A DNA stretch of 64,000 nucleotides from Sepiola atlantica (GCA_963556195.1 OY744531.1:107745120-107809119), one strand, 5' to 3'; positions 11,396 to 21,268 are shown, counted from the first letter of the stretch. Made by a program: numbers and translations. Notes: a model not told the origin generated them from the sequence alone.

Positions 11396-13803
11396 CTAGT
11401 TGACAAACCTACCATAACCCTAACCCTAGTTGACAAACCTACCCTAACCCTAACCCTAGTTGGCAAACCTACCCTAACCCTTACCCTAACCCTAGTTTAC
11501 AAACCTACCCTAACCCTAACCCTAACCCTAGTTGACAAACCTACCCTAACCCTAACCCTAGTTTACAAACCTACCCTAACCCTAACCCTAGTTGACAAAC
11601 CTACCCTAACGGTAACCCTAGTTGACAAACCTACTCTAACCCTAACCCTAGTTGACAAACCTACCCTTACCCTAACCCTAGTTAACAGCCATACCCTAAC
11701 CCTAACGCTAACCCTAGTTGACAAACCTACCCTAACCCTAACCCTTGTTGACAAACCTACCCTAACCCTAACCCTAGTTGACAACCATACCTAACCCTAA
11801 CCCTAGTTGACAAACCTACCCTAACCCTAACCCTAGTTGACAAACCTACCCTAACCCTAACACTAGTTTACAAACCTACCCTAACCCTAACCCTAGTGAC
11901 AACCATACCCTAACCCTAACCCTAGTTGACAAACCTACCCTAACCCTAGTTGGCAAACCTACCCTAACCCTAACCCTAGTGACAACCATACCCTTACCCT
12001 AACCCTAGTTGACAAACCTACCCTAACCCTAACCCTAGTTGACAAACCTACCCTAACCCTAACCCTAGTTGGCAAACCTACCCTAACCCTTACCCTAACC
12101 CTAGTTTACAAACCTACCCTAACCCTAACCCTAACCCTAGTTGACAAACCTACCCTAACCCTAACCCTAGTTTACAAACCTACCCTAACCCTAACCCTAG
12201 TTGACAAACCTACCCTAACGGTAACCCTAGTTGACAAACCTACCCTAACCCTAACCCTAGTTGACAAACCTACCCTTACCCTAACCCTAGTTAACAGCCA
12301 TACCCTAACCCTAACGCTAACCCTAGTTGACAAACCTACCCTAACCCTAACCCTTGTTGACAAACCTACCCTAACCCTAACCCTAGTTGACAACCATACC
12401 TAACCCTAACCCTAGTTGACAAACCTACCCTAACCCTAACCCTAGTTGACAAACCTACCCTAACCCTAACACTAGTTTACAAACCTACCCTAACCCTAAC
12501 CCTAGTGACAACCATACCCTAACCCTAACCCTAGTTGACAAACCTACCCTAACCCTAGTTGGCAAACCTACCCTAACCCTAACCCTAGTGACAACCATAC
12601 CCTTACCCTAACCCTAGTTGACAAACCTACCCTAACCCTAACCCTAACCCTCGTTGACAAACCTACCCTAACCCTAGTTGACAAACCTACCCTAACCCTA
12701 ACCCTAACCCTAGTTTACAAACATACCCTAACCCTAACCCTAGTTGACAAACCTACCCTAACCCTAACACTAACCCTAGTTGACAAACCTACCCTAACCC
12801 TAACCCTAGTTAACAAACCTACCCTAATCCTAACCCTAGTTGACAAACCTACCATAACCCTAACCCTAGTTGACAAACCTAACCTAACCCTAACCCTAGT
12901 TGGCAAACCTAATCTAACCCTAACCCTAGCTGACAACCATACCCTAACCCTAACCCTAGTTGACAAACCTACCCTAACCCTAACCCTAGTTGACAAACTA
13001 CCTTAACCCTAACCCTAATCCTAATTGACAAACCTACCCTAGCCCTAACCCTAACCCTAGTTGACAAACCTACCCTAACCCTAACCCTAGTTGACAAACC
13101 TACCCTAACCCTAATCCTAGTTGACAAACCTACCCTAACCCTAGCTGACAACCATACCTTAACCCTAACCCTAGTTGACAAACTACCTTAACCCTAACCC
13201 TAGTTGACAAACTACCCTAACCCTAACCCTAACCCTAGTTGACAAACCTACCCTAACCCTAGTTGACAAACCTACCCTAACACTAACCCTAACCCTAGTT
13301 GACAAACCTACCCTAACCCTAGTTGACAAACCTACCCTAACCCTAGTTGACAAACCTACCCTAACCCTAACCCTAACCCTAGTTGACAAACCTACCCTAA
13401 TCTTAGTTGACAAACCTACCCTAACCCTAGTTGACAAACCTACCCTAACCCTAACCCTAGTTGACAAACCTACCCTAACCCTAACCCTAGTTGACAAACC
13501 TACCCTAACCCTAGTTGACAAACCTAACCTAACCCTAGTTAACAAACCTACCCTAACCCTCGTTGACAAACCTACCCTAACCCTAGTTGACAAACCTACC
13601 CTAACCGTAACCCTAGTTGACAAACCTACCCTTACCCTAACCCTAGCTGACAACCATACCCTAACCCTAACCGTAACCCTAGTTGACAAACCTTCCCTAA
13701 CCCCAGTTGACAAACCTACCCTAACCCTAACCCTAACCCTAGTTGACAAACTTACCCTAACCCTAGTATACAAACCTACCCTAACCCTAGTTGACAAACT
13801 ACC
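11396..13803 (-). repeat. Composite telomere-hexamer satellite, 2.4 kb
   Basis: Array built from runs of one to four CCCTAA hexamers alternating with a fixed spacer related to TAGTTGACAAACCTA. Monomers are therefore mostly 24, 30 or 36 bp, differing by whole hexamers. Spacer variants (GTTTACAAA, GTTGGCAAA, GTGACAACCAT, GTTAACAGCCAT) recur in order. The C-rich strand is on plus throughout. Open frames in it (LTLTLVDKP on plus, RVRVGLST on minus) follow from the period and are not genes. The array ends at ACAAACTACCCATGTC. Confidence 0.93.
11398..12645. repeat. 609-bp tandem duplication inside the telomere-hexamer array
   Basis: The order of spacer variants from about 11398 to 12036 repeats from about 12007 to 12645 with an offset of 609 bp. 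Only a few differences were seen (for example CTACTCTAAC at 11631 against CTACCCTAAC at 12240). This indicates recent unequal exchange of a block of some 20 monomers. Confidence 0.85.
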
Positions 13804-13844
13804 CATGTCATTAAGAGTAGATGGTAGCATAAATTTTCAATGTG

Positions 13845-14233
13845 TTTTTTGTAATTCGGAGTAGCAGCAGTGATAGCAGAAATATTAGGACGGAGTTTCG
13901 TTAGAAAGCGTGAAGATTGGTAGACCTTAGAAAAATATCCACGTTCCTCACATTTTCGACACCTGGCATGAGGAAAAAGTCCAGGAAAGATGTTTGTTTT
14001 TTTTATAGATACTGTCGTGCCTGATCGAGCGGGGATAGAAACTTAGTAACGAAAAATCGCTAAAGAAAAAAATGAAGAATCAGGGTAACTGTGAGTCTCT
14101 TTAGAAGGAATAGACTGTTTTGGGGTGATTTTAAGCAGTTTTTAATGTCGTAGTTTTGTTTTCTGGGAGTCTTTGCCTTCTTTCGAAGGCCATTGATAAA
14201 TGCGTCCATAATAGATTAGTCATGAGATTCCTC
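13845..14233 (-). pseudogene. LTR-retrotransposon gag remnant with zinc knuckle
   Basis: Read on minus from about 14210 it encodes MDAFINGLR, then, one frame over, RQRLPENKTTTLKTA. That pair of blocks is typical of Gypsy-type gag proteins (AFINGL..IRQRLLE). Further on comes ARCRKCEERGYFSKVYQSS, a CCHC zinc knuckle in which the expected histidine and last cysteine are both tyrosine. Several stops and frameshifts separate the blocks. Gag would package element RNA; this copy is dead. It abuts the end of the composite telomere array. Confidence 0.72.
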
Positions 14234-14420
14234 TGTATTCATTCCTGTAAAATTACAGCGTTTGCTTTGTGGGATTCACCATTTTTCTATTTTCCGATGC
14301 TGTAGGAGTCATAAACATTCATATTTATTTCTTCATGCGGAGAGCAGCCCCTCGAAGGTTGTTTGGTCATACGATAGCCAGGGCGTATTAATTTCATCCG
14401 GCTCTCAAAGGACTACTTCA

Positions 14421-14925
14421 GACTCCTTTGGGAATCACATCAGTCATTTATCCACTGGATTCCCGAGCACCGGATATCTTCACTCGAATATAAACTGTTT
14501 GTAGACTTTCAGCAGCCAACAAACTTTCATTTTCATAAGAGACAAGATGCATTATCACACACACCTAAAGGGACAGTTACAACAGACACGTCAGTTCTTT
14601 TTAAATTATATATTAAGCATCTACTAGTAGAAGTTTTCCTTTGGGAATCACATCAGTTATCAGAAGATTTCCGGGAAGCAACCAAGAAAGACGCCTCCTG
14701 CCTTTATCCACTGGATTTCCGAGCACCGGCTGACATTTATTCAACACGTGAACTCTCTAACCTTTTTCCTCGTCCTGACTTCCGGACATATTATCCTCTG
14801 CTACTAAACCCCTTCCTCTCTCCTGCCTTTATCCACTGGATTCCCGAGCACCGGCTATCTTCACCCGAAGATAAAATAAACTGCTCGAAGACTTTTGGCA
14901 GTCAACTGAACCTTCTTCATTTGGA
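14421..14925 (+). repeat. Partial copies of a dispersed repeat (three)
   Basis: ATCCACTGGAT followed by TCCCGAGCACCGG (or TTCCGAGC) occurs at about 14449, 14706 and 14830. The first and third copies also share a tail reading ATCTTCACNCGAA and AAACTG. CTTTGGGAATCACATCAGT occurs at about 14426 and 14638. These look like broken copies of one element, nested or tandem; its class was not recognised. Confidence 0.7.
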
Positions 14926-14944
14926 CACTGTATTAACTTTGCCA

Positions 14945-15092
14945 CCCTATATCCAGCGATATACTTACTAACCCTAACCCTATATCCAGCGGTATACTTA
15001 CTAACCCTAACCCTATATCCAGCGATATACTTACTAACCCTAACCCTATATCCAGCGATATACTTACTAACCCTAACCCTATATCCAGCGGT
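14945..15092 (-). repeat. 33-bp telomere-hexamer tandem repeat, about 4.5 copies
   Basis: Each 33-bp unit is TATATCCAGCGATATACTTA plus a short CTAACCCTAACCC stretch; some copies read GCGGTATA. It has the same architecture as the 11.4-13.8 kb array (C-strand hexamers plus a spacer), but the spacer sequence is unrelated. Confidence 0.92.
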
Positions 15093-15537
15093 ATAGGTAA
15101 CTGGAATAGATACTTGTTGTTGGTTTATTAAAAAAGGGTTTTGTTATCCTTTCGTGTGACGTCTTCGTTGTTATAAATAATATTATAAAAGTTGGTCTTA
15201 ACAATCTCTGCTAAGACCAGTTTCTATAAGTTTATCACTTCCTCATAGGAAAGGGGGGATCTAGAATATTCTTGTAAACCCAGAAGGGAAGATAGCTATC
15301 AGCCTTGTCTTGTCTATTTGTTGGTGCGAGTGCTCTGCTCTGAGGGTATCTACAAAGTTTTACAAATTTTAAATACAATGGTGTCATTGCTCGGCAGCTG
15401 TAACTTGGCCAAGGTCGATGTCAAACTTTGTGGTCTCATGCAGTGTTCCATGTTAATTCTTAGTCAAAAAAATTGTAATGAAAAGACGAACGAACGAATG
15501 ACTCATCTTATGCCCCAACTAAACTGTTTTTTTACTA
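15093..15537. other. Spacer
   Basis: About 440 bp with no recognised gene or element. Confidence 0.45.
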
Positions 15538-15715
15538 TAGAATCAAATTAACACTTACCGGCATAACAGGCTTCGATATTCCATATGCAAATATTGCTTG
15601 AATGAAGCAATATTTACATAATGAATTATCCACCTGTGGATTGGCAACCAATCAGAGCTCAGATAATGGACTTGCTCATCTTGGCATAGTGAAACATTCC
15701 AGCTTTTATATAAAC
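15538..15715. repeat. Octamer/CCAAT-bearing dispersed repeat, copy 1
   Basis: Shares GCATAACAGGCTTCGATATT, CATATGCAAATATTGCTTGA and CCAATCAGAGCTCAGATAAT with 16660-16815 in the same orientation. It contains an ATGCAAAT octamer (the Oct-factor site used in snRNA and histone promoters), a CCAAT box and, in this copy, TATATAAA near 15708. Whether it ever worked as a promoter is unknown. Confidence 0.8.
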
Positions 15716-15794
15716 CTACTTTTTAGTGTTCTTTCAGTTCTTTTATTTATTTTGTTATTCAATTGGTCACACAGTTAAGCTCTATAATTTCAAA

Positions 15795-16035
15795 GTAGAT
15801 TTTGAACTCTTGTCAAGACAAGAAATGATGCACTGAGTGGCACCTCCCCAGATGTGGCAGCAGTACTCCCCATCTTAGCACGTATGTGACTCTGATACAG
15901 GTAGATGAAGGCATCAGGAGTCAAGTACTTCCTGAGGTGGTAGAATGATCCGAGCATTTTTGCAGCAACTTTAACAACAGATTGAATATATGTCTTCCGT
16001 TTTTGATCTGGAGAGGAAGTCAAAAATGGGATCAA
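15795..16035 (-). pseudogene. Non-LTR retrotransposon reverse-transcriptase C-terminal fragment
   Basis: Read on minus it gives SVVKVAAKMLGSFYHLRKYL, then TPDAFIYLYQSHIRAKM. After a one-base frameshift comes EYCCHIWGGA and later SCLDK. This matches the segment after the catalytic domain in many animal LINE polymerases (AxKxLGxLxRxxxxFTPxxLxxLYKxxIRPxMEYCxHxW). It is a short truncated copy with no endonuclease or catalytic YADD box. It lies between the two octamer repeats. Confidence 0.8.
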
Positions 16036-16231
16036 AACAAATTTTACTTTAGCTACATCAAGCCATGTCTATGAAAAGCTTTATTGGTCGGTCAGTTGGT
16101 CATGCTTCACTTTGAAATAACATTTCGCTTGGTCTGTCACGTTTCAGTTTTAAATAGGATTTTCGGTACTCTTATAGTTTATGCACCGTGTTTCTGTGAC
16201 TTTGTGTCGTCAACGTTCCGGCAGGTTACGG

Positions 16232-16573
16232 GAGTATTGATTTACTCCTCTCCAGGAGTTAGGCACAAGGCCAGTTTTTATCTTACTCCCACAAGTAAGA
16301 TGTAACCCAAGGTCGGGTCGGGAAAGTGGGGTTTAAAAATTGCCTGGGCAGTCCTGTCGGCATTCCCCGGTAGGGGCGCCTCAGACAGTAAGCAATAAAC
16401 TTACTCCTCCCCAAAGAGGGGAGGCGAAGCCTGGGAGGGTGGACCTCCTAGAACTGCACAGGACAGACCCATAGACCGGCGTAAATCAAGCCCCGAAGGC
16501 CAAGACAATACCAGTCTATGGGGTGCAGTATCCATCGGAACAGATACTACACTTTGATCTTAGCCAAAAGGCC
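16232..16573 (-). mobile_element. U2 snRNA-headed SINE-like retroposon, copy 1
   Basis: On minus the element opens with GGCCTTTTGGCTAAGATCAA and runs through GTGTAGTATCTGTTC. This matches roughly nucleotides 11-46 of U2 snRNA, including the GUAGUA branch-site-recognition element. After that point (16538) it leaves U2 and continues for about 300 nt as a body shared almost base for base with 52007-52341. The body holds CTGGTATTG (similar to U2 stem IV), several short GC-rich hairpins and the end AGTAAATCAATACTC. Two dispersed copies in opposite orientation argue for a retroposed family and not a gene. snRNA-headed SINEs are known; whether this body is described is not knowable here. Confidence 0.8.
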
Positions 16574-16659
16574 AATTTACAGGAGTAGAGGTGGTGAATT
16601 GGATATCAAATGGTCTGCCATCTTTGAATCCTGTCAATTCGATAGCACCACTCTTGTAT

Positions 16660-16815
16660 TGAATCAAATGGACACTTACTCGCATAACAGGCTTCGATAT
16701 TCCATATGCAAATATTGCTTGAATGAAACAATATTTATATATTGTGAATTATCCACTCATAGATGGCAGCCAATCAGAGCTCAGATAATGAACTTGCCCA
16801 TATTTAACAATAGTG
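16660..16815. repeat. Octamer/CCAAT-bearing dispersed repeat, copy 2
   Basis: Direct-orientation copy of 15538-15715, keeping the ATGCAAAT octamer and CCAATCAGAGCTCAG. Together the two copies bracket the LINE fragment and the U2 SINE. Confidence 0.8.
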
Positions 16816-16918
16816 TGCATGTTTATTAACCTCTTCTACAGCAGGTTAGACACAAGGTCAGGTAGGTTTTGAAAAGCCAGTGCACTAGGTGAAGTGCACT
16901 CAGGCCTACATAGAGAAT

Positions 16919-17040
16919 AGGGTTAGGGTTAGGGTTAGGGTTAGGGTTATGGTTATGGTTATGGTTAGGGTTAGGGTTAAGGTTAGGGTTAGGGTTAGGG
17001 TTAGGGTTATGGTTAAGGTTAGGGTTAGGGTTAGGGTTAT
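16919..17040 (+). repeat. Interstitial telomere tract, G-rich strand on plus
   Basis: About 20 TTAGGG-type hexamers with TTATGG and TTAAGG variants. Its orientation is opposite to the tracts at 7.6-15.1 kb. Confidence 0.92.
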
Positions 17041-17263
17041 AAGGTAATGACACACCATGTTTTGAACTCTTATTTTATGTTATACCTTCACCCGGGCAAT
17101 GCTATGTAGCCCTGCCAGTTAGATATAAAAAGACAATAGCATATATTTCCTTTATTTCTGTTCAAACTTATGGCTCTTGTTATGAATATTAAAAAAACGG
17201 AATGTTTATTTTCTATTGTGATTTCTAACATTTTATTAGTAAATAAGAAGTCAAAATTATACT

Positions 17264-18388
17264 TTAATTAATTAATTTGTTCTATACCATGAAGAATATT
17301 TGAAAATAATAATTTAATTAATTAATTATTTAATTAATTAATTAATTTGTTCTATTCAATAAAGAATATTTGAAAATGATAATTTAATTAATTAATTTGT
17401 TCTATACCATAAAGAATATTTGAAAATAATAATTTAATTAATTAATTATTTAATTAATTAATTAATTTGTTCTATACCATAAAGAATATTTGAAAATAAT
17501 AATTTAATTAATTAATTATTTAATTAATTAATTAATTTGTTCTATACCATAAAGAATATTTGAAAATAATAATTTAATTAATTAATTTGTTCTATTCAAT
17601 AAAGAATATTTGAAAATGATAATTTAATTAATTAATTTGTTCTATACCATAAAGAATATTTGAAAATAATAATTTAATTAATTAATTATTTAATTAATTA
17701 ATTAATTTGTTCTATACCATAAAGAATATTTGAAAATAATAATTTAATTAATTAATTATTTAATTAATTAATTAATTGGTTCTATTCAATAAAGAATATT
17801 TGAAAATAATAATTTAATTAATTAATTAATTATTTAATTAATTAATTAATTTGTTCTATGCCATAAAGAATATTTGAAAATGATAATTTAATTAATTAAT
17901 TTGTTCTATTCAATAAAGAATATTTGAAAATGATAATTTAATTAATTAATTTGTTCTATACCATAAAGAATATTTGAAAATAATAATTTAATTAATTAAT
18001 TATTTAATTAATTAATTAATTTGTTCTATACCATAAAGAATATTTGAAAATAATAATTTAATTAATTAATTATTTAATTAATTAATTAATTTGTTCTATT
18101 CAATAAAGAATATTTGAAAATAATAATTTAATTAATTAATTATTTAATTAATTAATTAATTTGTTCTATACCATAAAGAATATTTGAAAATGATAATTTA
18201 ATTAATTAATTTGTTCTATACCATAAAGAATATTTGAAAATAATAATTTAATTAATTAATTTGTTCTATACAATAAAGAACATTTGAAAATAATAATTTA
18301 ATTAATTAATTAATTAATTATTTAATTAATTAATCATTTAATTTGTTCTAGACCATAAAGAATATTTGAAACTAATAATAATTAATAC
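17264..18388. repeat. 50/70-bp TTAATTAA-rich satellite, about 18 copies
   Basis: Landmark TCTAT (followed by ACCAT or TCAAT) recurs at 17281, 17351, 17401, 17471, 17541, 17591 and 17641, so monomers are 50 or 70 bp. The longer form carries an extra 20-bp TTAATTAA block. All share AAAGAATATTTGAAAAT. The ATTA/TAAT density is extreme. No coding potential. Confidence 0.93.
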
Positions 18389-18602
18389 AATTTTTGTATA
18401 TTTGTCTCACTAGAAAAATGGATTACTGTATTAGCGTAATTCTATTAATTTACTTTTAAAGACTAAAATATTTCCAATAATTTTTATTTCATCGATCTGT
18501 CTGTAGCATTACACCCATTTCCATACGCTCACACGGATATACATACACCAGACGCTTATAAAACCAGGAACACAAAATATTCTTCTATTTTTCTGAGCTA
18601 CT

Positions 18603-18757
18603 CCCTAACCCTAACGCTAACCCTAATGCTAACCCTAACCCTAAAACTAACCCTAACCTTAACCTTAACACTAACCCATAAACTAACTCTAACCCTAACG
18701 CTAACCCTAACACTAACCTTAACCCTAACCCTAAAACTAACTCTAAAACTAACCCTA
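18603..18757 (-). repeat. Degenerate telomere tract joined to a SINE
   Basis: About 25 CCCTAA-like hexamers with many variants (ACGCTA, AAACTA, CTTAAC). Its right end, AACCCTA at 18751-18757, runs directly into the minus-strand tRNA-Ala/hammerhead element. Confidence 0.88.
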
Positions 18758-18796
18758 GACTCGAGTTTCGCCCTCCTTTGGGCTCATCAGTAGAAC
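18752..18796 (-). ncRNA. Type I hammerhead ribozyme in SINE
   Basis: Minus strand, 5' to 3': stem I strand GTTCTA (18791-18796), core CTGATGA (18784-18790), stem II GCCC/GGGC with a 6-nt loop (18770-18783), core GAAA, a 2-bp stem III capped by TCGA, and cleavage triplet GTC (18758-18760). The returning stem I strand is TAGGGT, which still pairs with GUUCUA by including wobbles but is telomere sequence. Every conserved core base is present. Confidence 0.85.
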
Positions 18797-18870
18797 ACAT
18801 CCGAACTCAGGATTCGAAACCCGAGTCACTTGCATGCCAATCGAGTACTCTGCCACTGAGCTACCTCGCC
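18752..18870 (-). mobile_element. tRNA-Ala-derived SINE with hammerhead ribozyme, 3' truncated
   Basis: On minus the element starts GGCGAGGTAGCTCAGTGGCA, an Ala-tRNA-like 5' end with a good A box (TAGCTCAGTGG). It has an anticodon-arm-like CTCGATTGGCATGCAAG and a B-box-like GGTTTCGAATCC carrying an extra T. It then continues into a complete hammerhead ribozyme. The related copy at 45071-45255 runs about 70 nt beyond the ribozyme cleavage site; this copy instead becomes telomeric DNA there. It was probably transcribed by RNA polymerase III when active. Confidence 0.85.
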
Positions 18871-19154
18871 ACATACAAGAATATCTGTTAATTTACACAG
18901 ATTAAATATTAAAGTGTTTTTTCACCTACAGACGACGTCGTTTCAGGCTCTCTTACACACATCAGTATAGGAGTGGCGGTTGCAAGCGGTTGCAAGTGGT
19001 TGCAAGTGGACGAATGGGCTCGAATGCAGTTCGTAGATTCAGGCTAGAATCACAAGACAAACGCTCGAGACCACACGGCCGTGAGAAATCGACACAAACA
19101 GTAATTAAAATTAAGATACACTTACCTAGAGGGCGGGGGGGGTGTCTTCTCGTC

Positions 19155-19157
<3 letters not shown>

Positions 19158-19203
<46 letters not shown>
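19158..19203. repeat. (TA)n microsatellite
   Basis: About 23 TA dinucleotides, followed by TTTCCAACATGTTAAAC, the same sequence that follows the (TA)n at 19552-19624. Confidence 0.97.
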
Positions 19204-19205
<2 letters not shown>

Positions 19206-19373
19206 CCAACATGTTAAACATCTTTTCAATGGAAATTTACCACCCGGACAAACAACATACCTTTTTACGGAACTTTTCTTTCACTGCGTTTTTTTTTTAA
19301 TAATATTTTTCATATATTTTTCAAATATTTGAACTTTGGCTTTTTCGAAAGTCAACTTATCTATCTGTATTTC

Positions 19374-19420
19374 TCCTCTGATGATAAAATCTCGATCTTT
19401 GAAAAGCCCTGGCTTAAGGA
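19374..19420 (+). ncRNA. Hammerhead-ribozyme-like motif with weak stem II
   Basis: Stem I TCCT/AGGA (19374-19377 with 19417-19420), core CTGATGA (19378-19384), GAAA (19401-19404), stem III AAGC/GCTT with loop CCTG, and cleavage-site A at 19416. Stem II is poor: a U-U at its base and an A-C mismatch inside AAAAT/ATCTT. The layout parallels 45432-45478. It lies between two (TA)n tracts, inside an unidentified roughly 320-bp element. Activity is doubtful because of stem II. Confidence 0.55.
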
Positions 19421-19525
19421 AAGAATAATAAACACTAGTTTATTACTGAATACACCTTGCATTAAACAATTGAAATTTGAAATAAATTTGGACAATCGTC
19501 GCATATTTATCACTCTTTTTTCTTC

Positions 19526-19548
19526 TATCTCTCTCTCTCTCTCTCTCG

Positions 19549-19624
<76 letters not shown>
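19526..19624. repeat. (CT)n(TA)n compound microsatellite
   Basis: A short CT run passes into about 36 TA repeats and ends in TTTCCAACATGTTAAAC. Confidence 0.97.
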
Positions 19625-19626
<2 letters not shown>

Positions 19627-20135
19627 CCAACATGTTAAACACACAAACACTTTGCAGACTGTCATGTAAAACTTCACACACAAATTCGATTTTGCATCAA
19701 ACTCGTTCGAACGATGTCTTTAAATAAATGTGATATTTCAATCATATCTTTGTTTCGATTATTGTTTGTAAGATCAAATATACGGTGTGGCCTTTGACCA
19801 ACCGTACACATACCACAGATTTGCTTTTGGGGTTTTGTTTTTGCCTTCCACCATGATTTTCGCTTCAGCATTGAACTGAAATAATAGCATAAAATATTTA
19901 AATGATACAAAATATATAAATAAAATGTATGTACTCGTAAATGTCAAAATTGAACAGGCAAAATGGCAAAATTCAAAAGCGAAATTCAAAAACAAAACCT
20001 TTCCATAATTTTTAAAGGGGTTCTTGGTGATGTTATAATTGAAAATCCAAAATGCATCAGTGTCAGCCAAATATAATGGATGTGTTTATTGGATCAAGGA
20101 TCAAACTTATGGTGGTTTAATTCTCAACGATTGTT
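19625..20135. other. Spacer
   Basis: About 510 bp of AT-rich sequence. No recognised gene; short open frames here are not supported by any domain. Confidence 0.45.
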
Positions 20136-20243
20136 GGGGGTTTTAGGGTTAGGGTTAGGGTTTTAGGGTTAGGGTTAGGGTTTTAGGGTTAGGGTTTTAG
20201 GGTTAGGGTTAGGGTTTTAGGGTTAGGGTTAGGGTTAGGGTTT
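20136..20243 (+). repeat. Mixed TTAGGG / TTTTAGGG telomere-like tract
   Basis: Blocks of two or three TTAGGG units are separated by TTTTAGGG units at fairly regular spacing, with the G-rich strand on plus. Confidence 0.9.
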
Positions 20244-20282
20244 AATGGAATCGCAAGAAATGGAAAGAATATAGCACTTGAA

Positions 20283-21117
20283 TGTACAAACCAAACACAT
20301 TTGTTGAACTCGTTTCATTTACAGTTAGACTAGTATTCACATTGGAAGTGGAAAGAATAAGTTGATTTTGAAAATAATAATCAACTTGAATTTTTTTCTG
20401 AAAATAATAATATACAGTTATTGGGTGCTTGTGCTGTTCAGCGGCCGTATGAAAAAATTATTTTTTTATAAAAACAATATTATATACTTATTCAGCGTTA
20501 TATTCTTACTCAGTGTACAAAAAAGTAGAAAAAATTATCCACTAGAACTTTAATTACAAGTATTTTTCCATTCTGCGTTCACTAAGCCTCCATCTTCTTT
20601 CTTAAGAAGGTTTCAAGGGCAGATAATTTGAAATCTTCTTAAGAAAGAAGATGGAGGCTTAGTGAACGCAGAATGGAAAAATACTTGTAATTAAAGTTCT
20701 AGTGGATAATTTTGTCTACTTTTTTGTACACTGAGTAAGAATATAACGCTGAATAAGTATGTAATATTGTTTTTATGAAAAAATATTTTTTTCATACGGC
20801 CGCTGAACAGCACAAGCACCAGTTATTGTATAATAATTTTTCTTGAATCTAAAACAAAACCATTCTAAAAGTATAAAATGATGAATAGTAATTGTTTAAG
20901 ACAAAAAGTTAACATTAACAAAATTGAAAATCTTGAAAATAAATAATCTTTTTTTTCTTTTCTATTAACAAAATTATAATTTTGCTATCAGGAAAAAGCC
21001 GATAGCAGAAGGAAATTTGTTAGTGTTTATTGAGTGACAGTTGATCCAACATTTCGGAAAAAAGTACAAACGGAAAACATTTGTTAAACTCGTTGCATTT
21101 ACAGTTAGACTAGTATC
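20283..21117 (+). repeat. 55-bp direct repeats flanking the 440-bp foldback
   Basis: The segments 20283-20339 and 21063-21117 share GTACAAAC, ACATTTGTT and CATTTACAGTTAGACTAGTA in the same orientation, 780 bp apart. The second copy leads straight into the telomere tract at 21118; the first lies about 40 bp after the one ending at 20243. The foldback 20401-20842 sits between them. Confidence 0.8.
20401..20842. mobile_element. 440-bp foldback (inverted repeat) element
   Basis: Arms of about 209 bp (20401-20609 and 20634-20842) are near-perfect complements around a 24-nt loop. Shared landmarks include GTGCTTGTGCTGTTCAGCGG in the left arm and its complement near 20800. Only a few indels and substitutions separate the arms. 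No ORF. This fits a foldback or MITE-type non-autonomous DNA element; a target-site duplication could not be assigned because the flanks are AT-rich. Confidence 0.85.
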
Positions 21118-21235
21118 CCTAACCCTAACCCTAACCATAAACCCTGACCTTAACCCTAACTCTAAACCCTAACCCTAAACCCTAACCCCTAAACCCTAAC
21201 CTTAACCTTAGCCCTAACCCTAACCCCTAAACCTA

Positions 21236-21268
<33 letters not shown>

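Noticed and set aside
16538..16573. Functional U2 snRNA gene
   Set aside because: Only about 36 nt match U2; the Sm site and most of the 3' stem-loops are absent, and both copies share the same non-U2 body.
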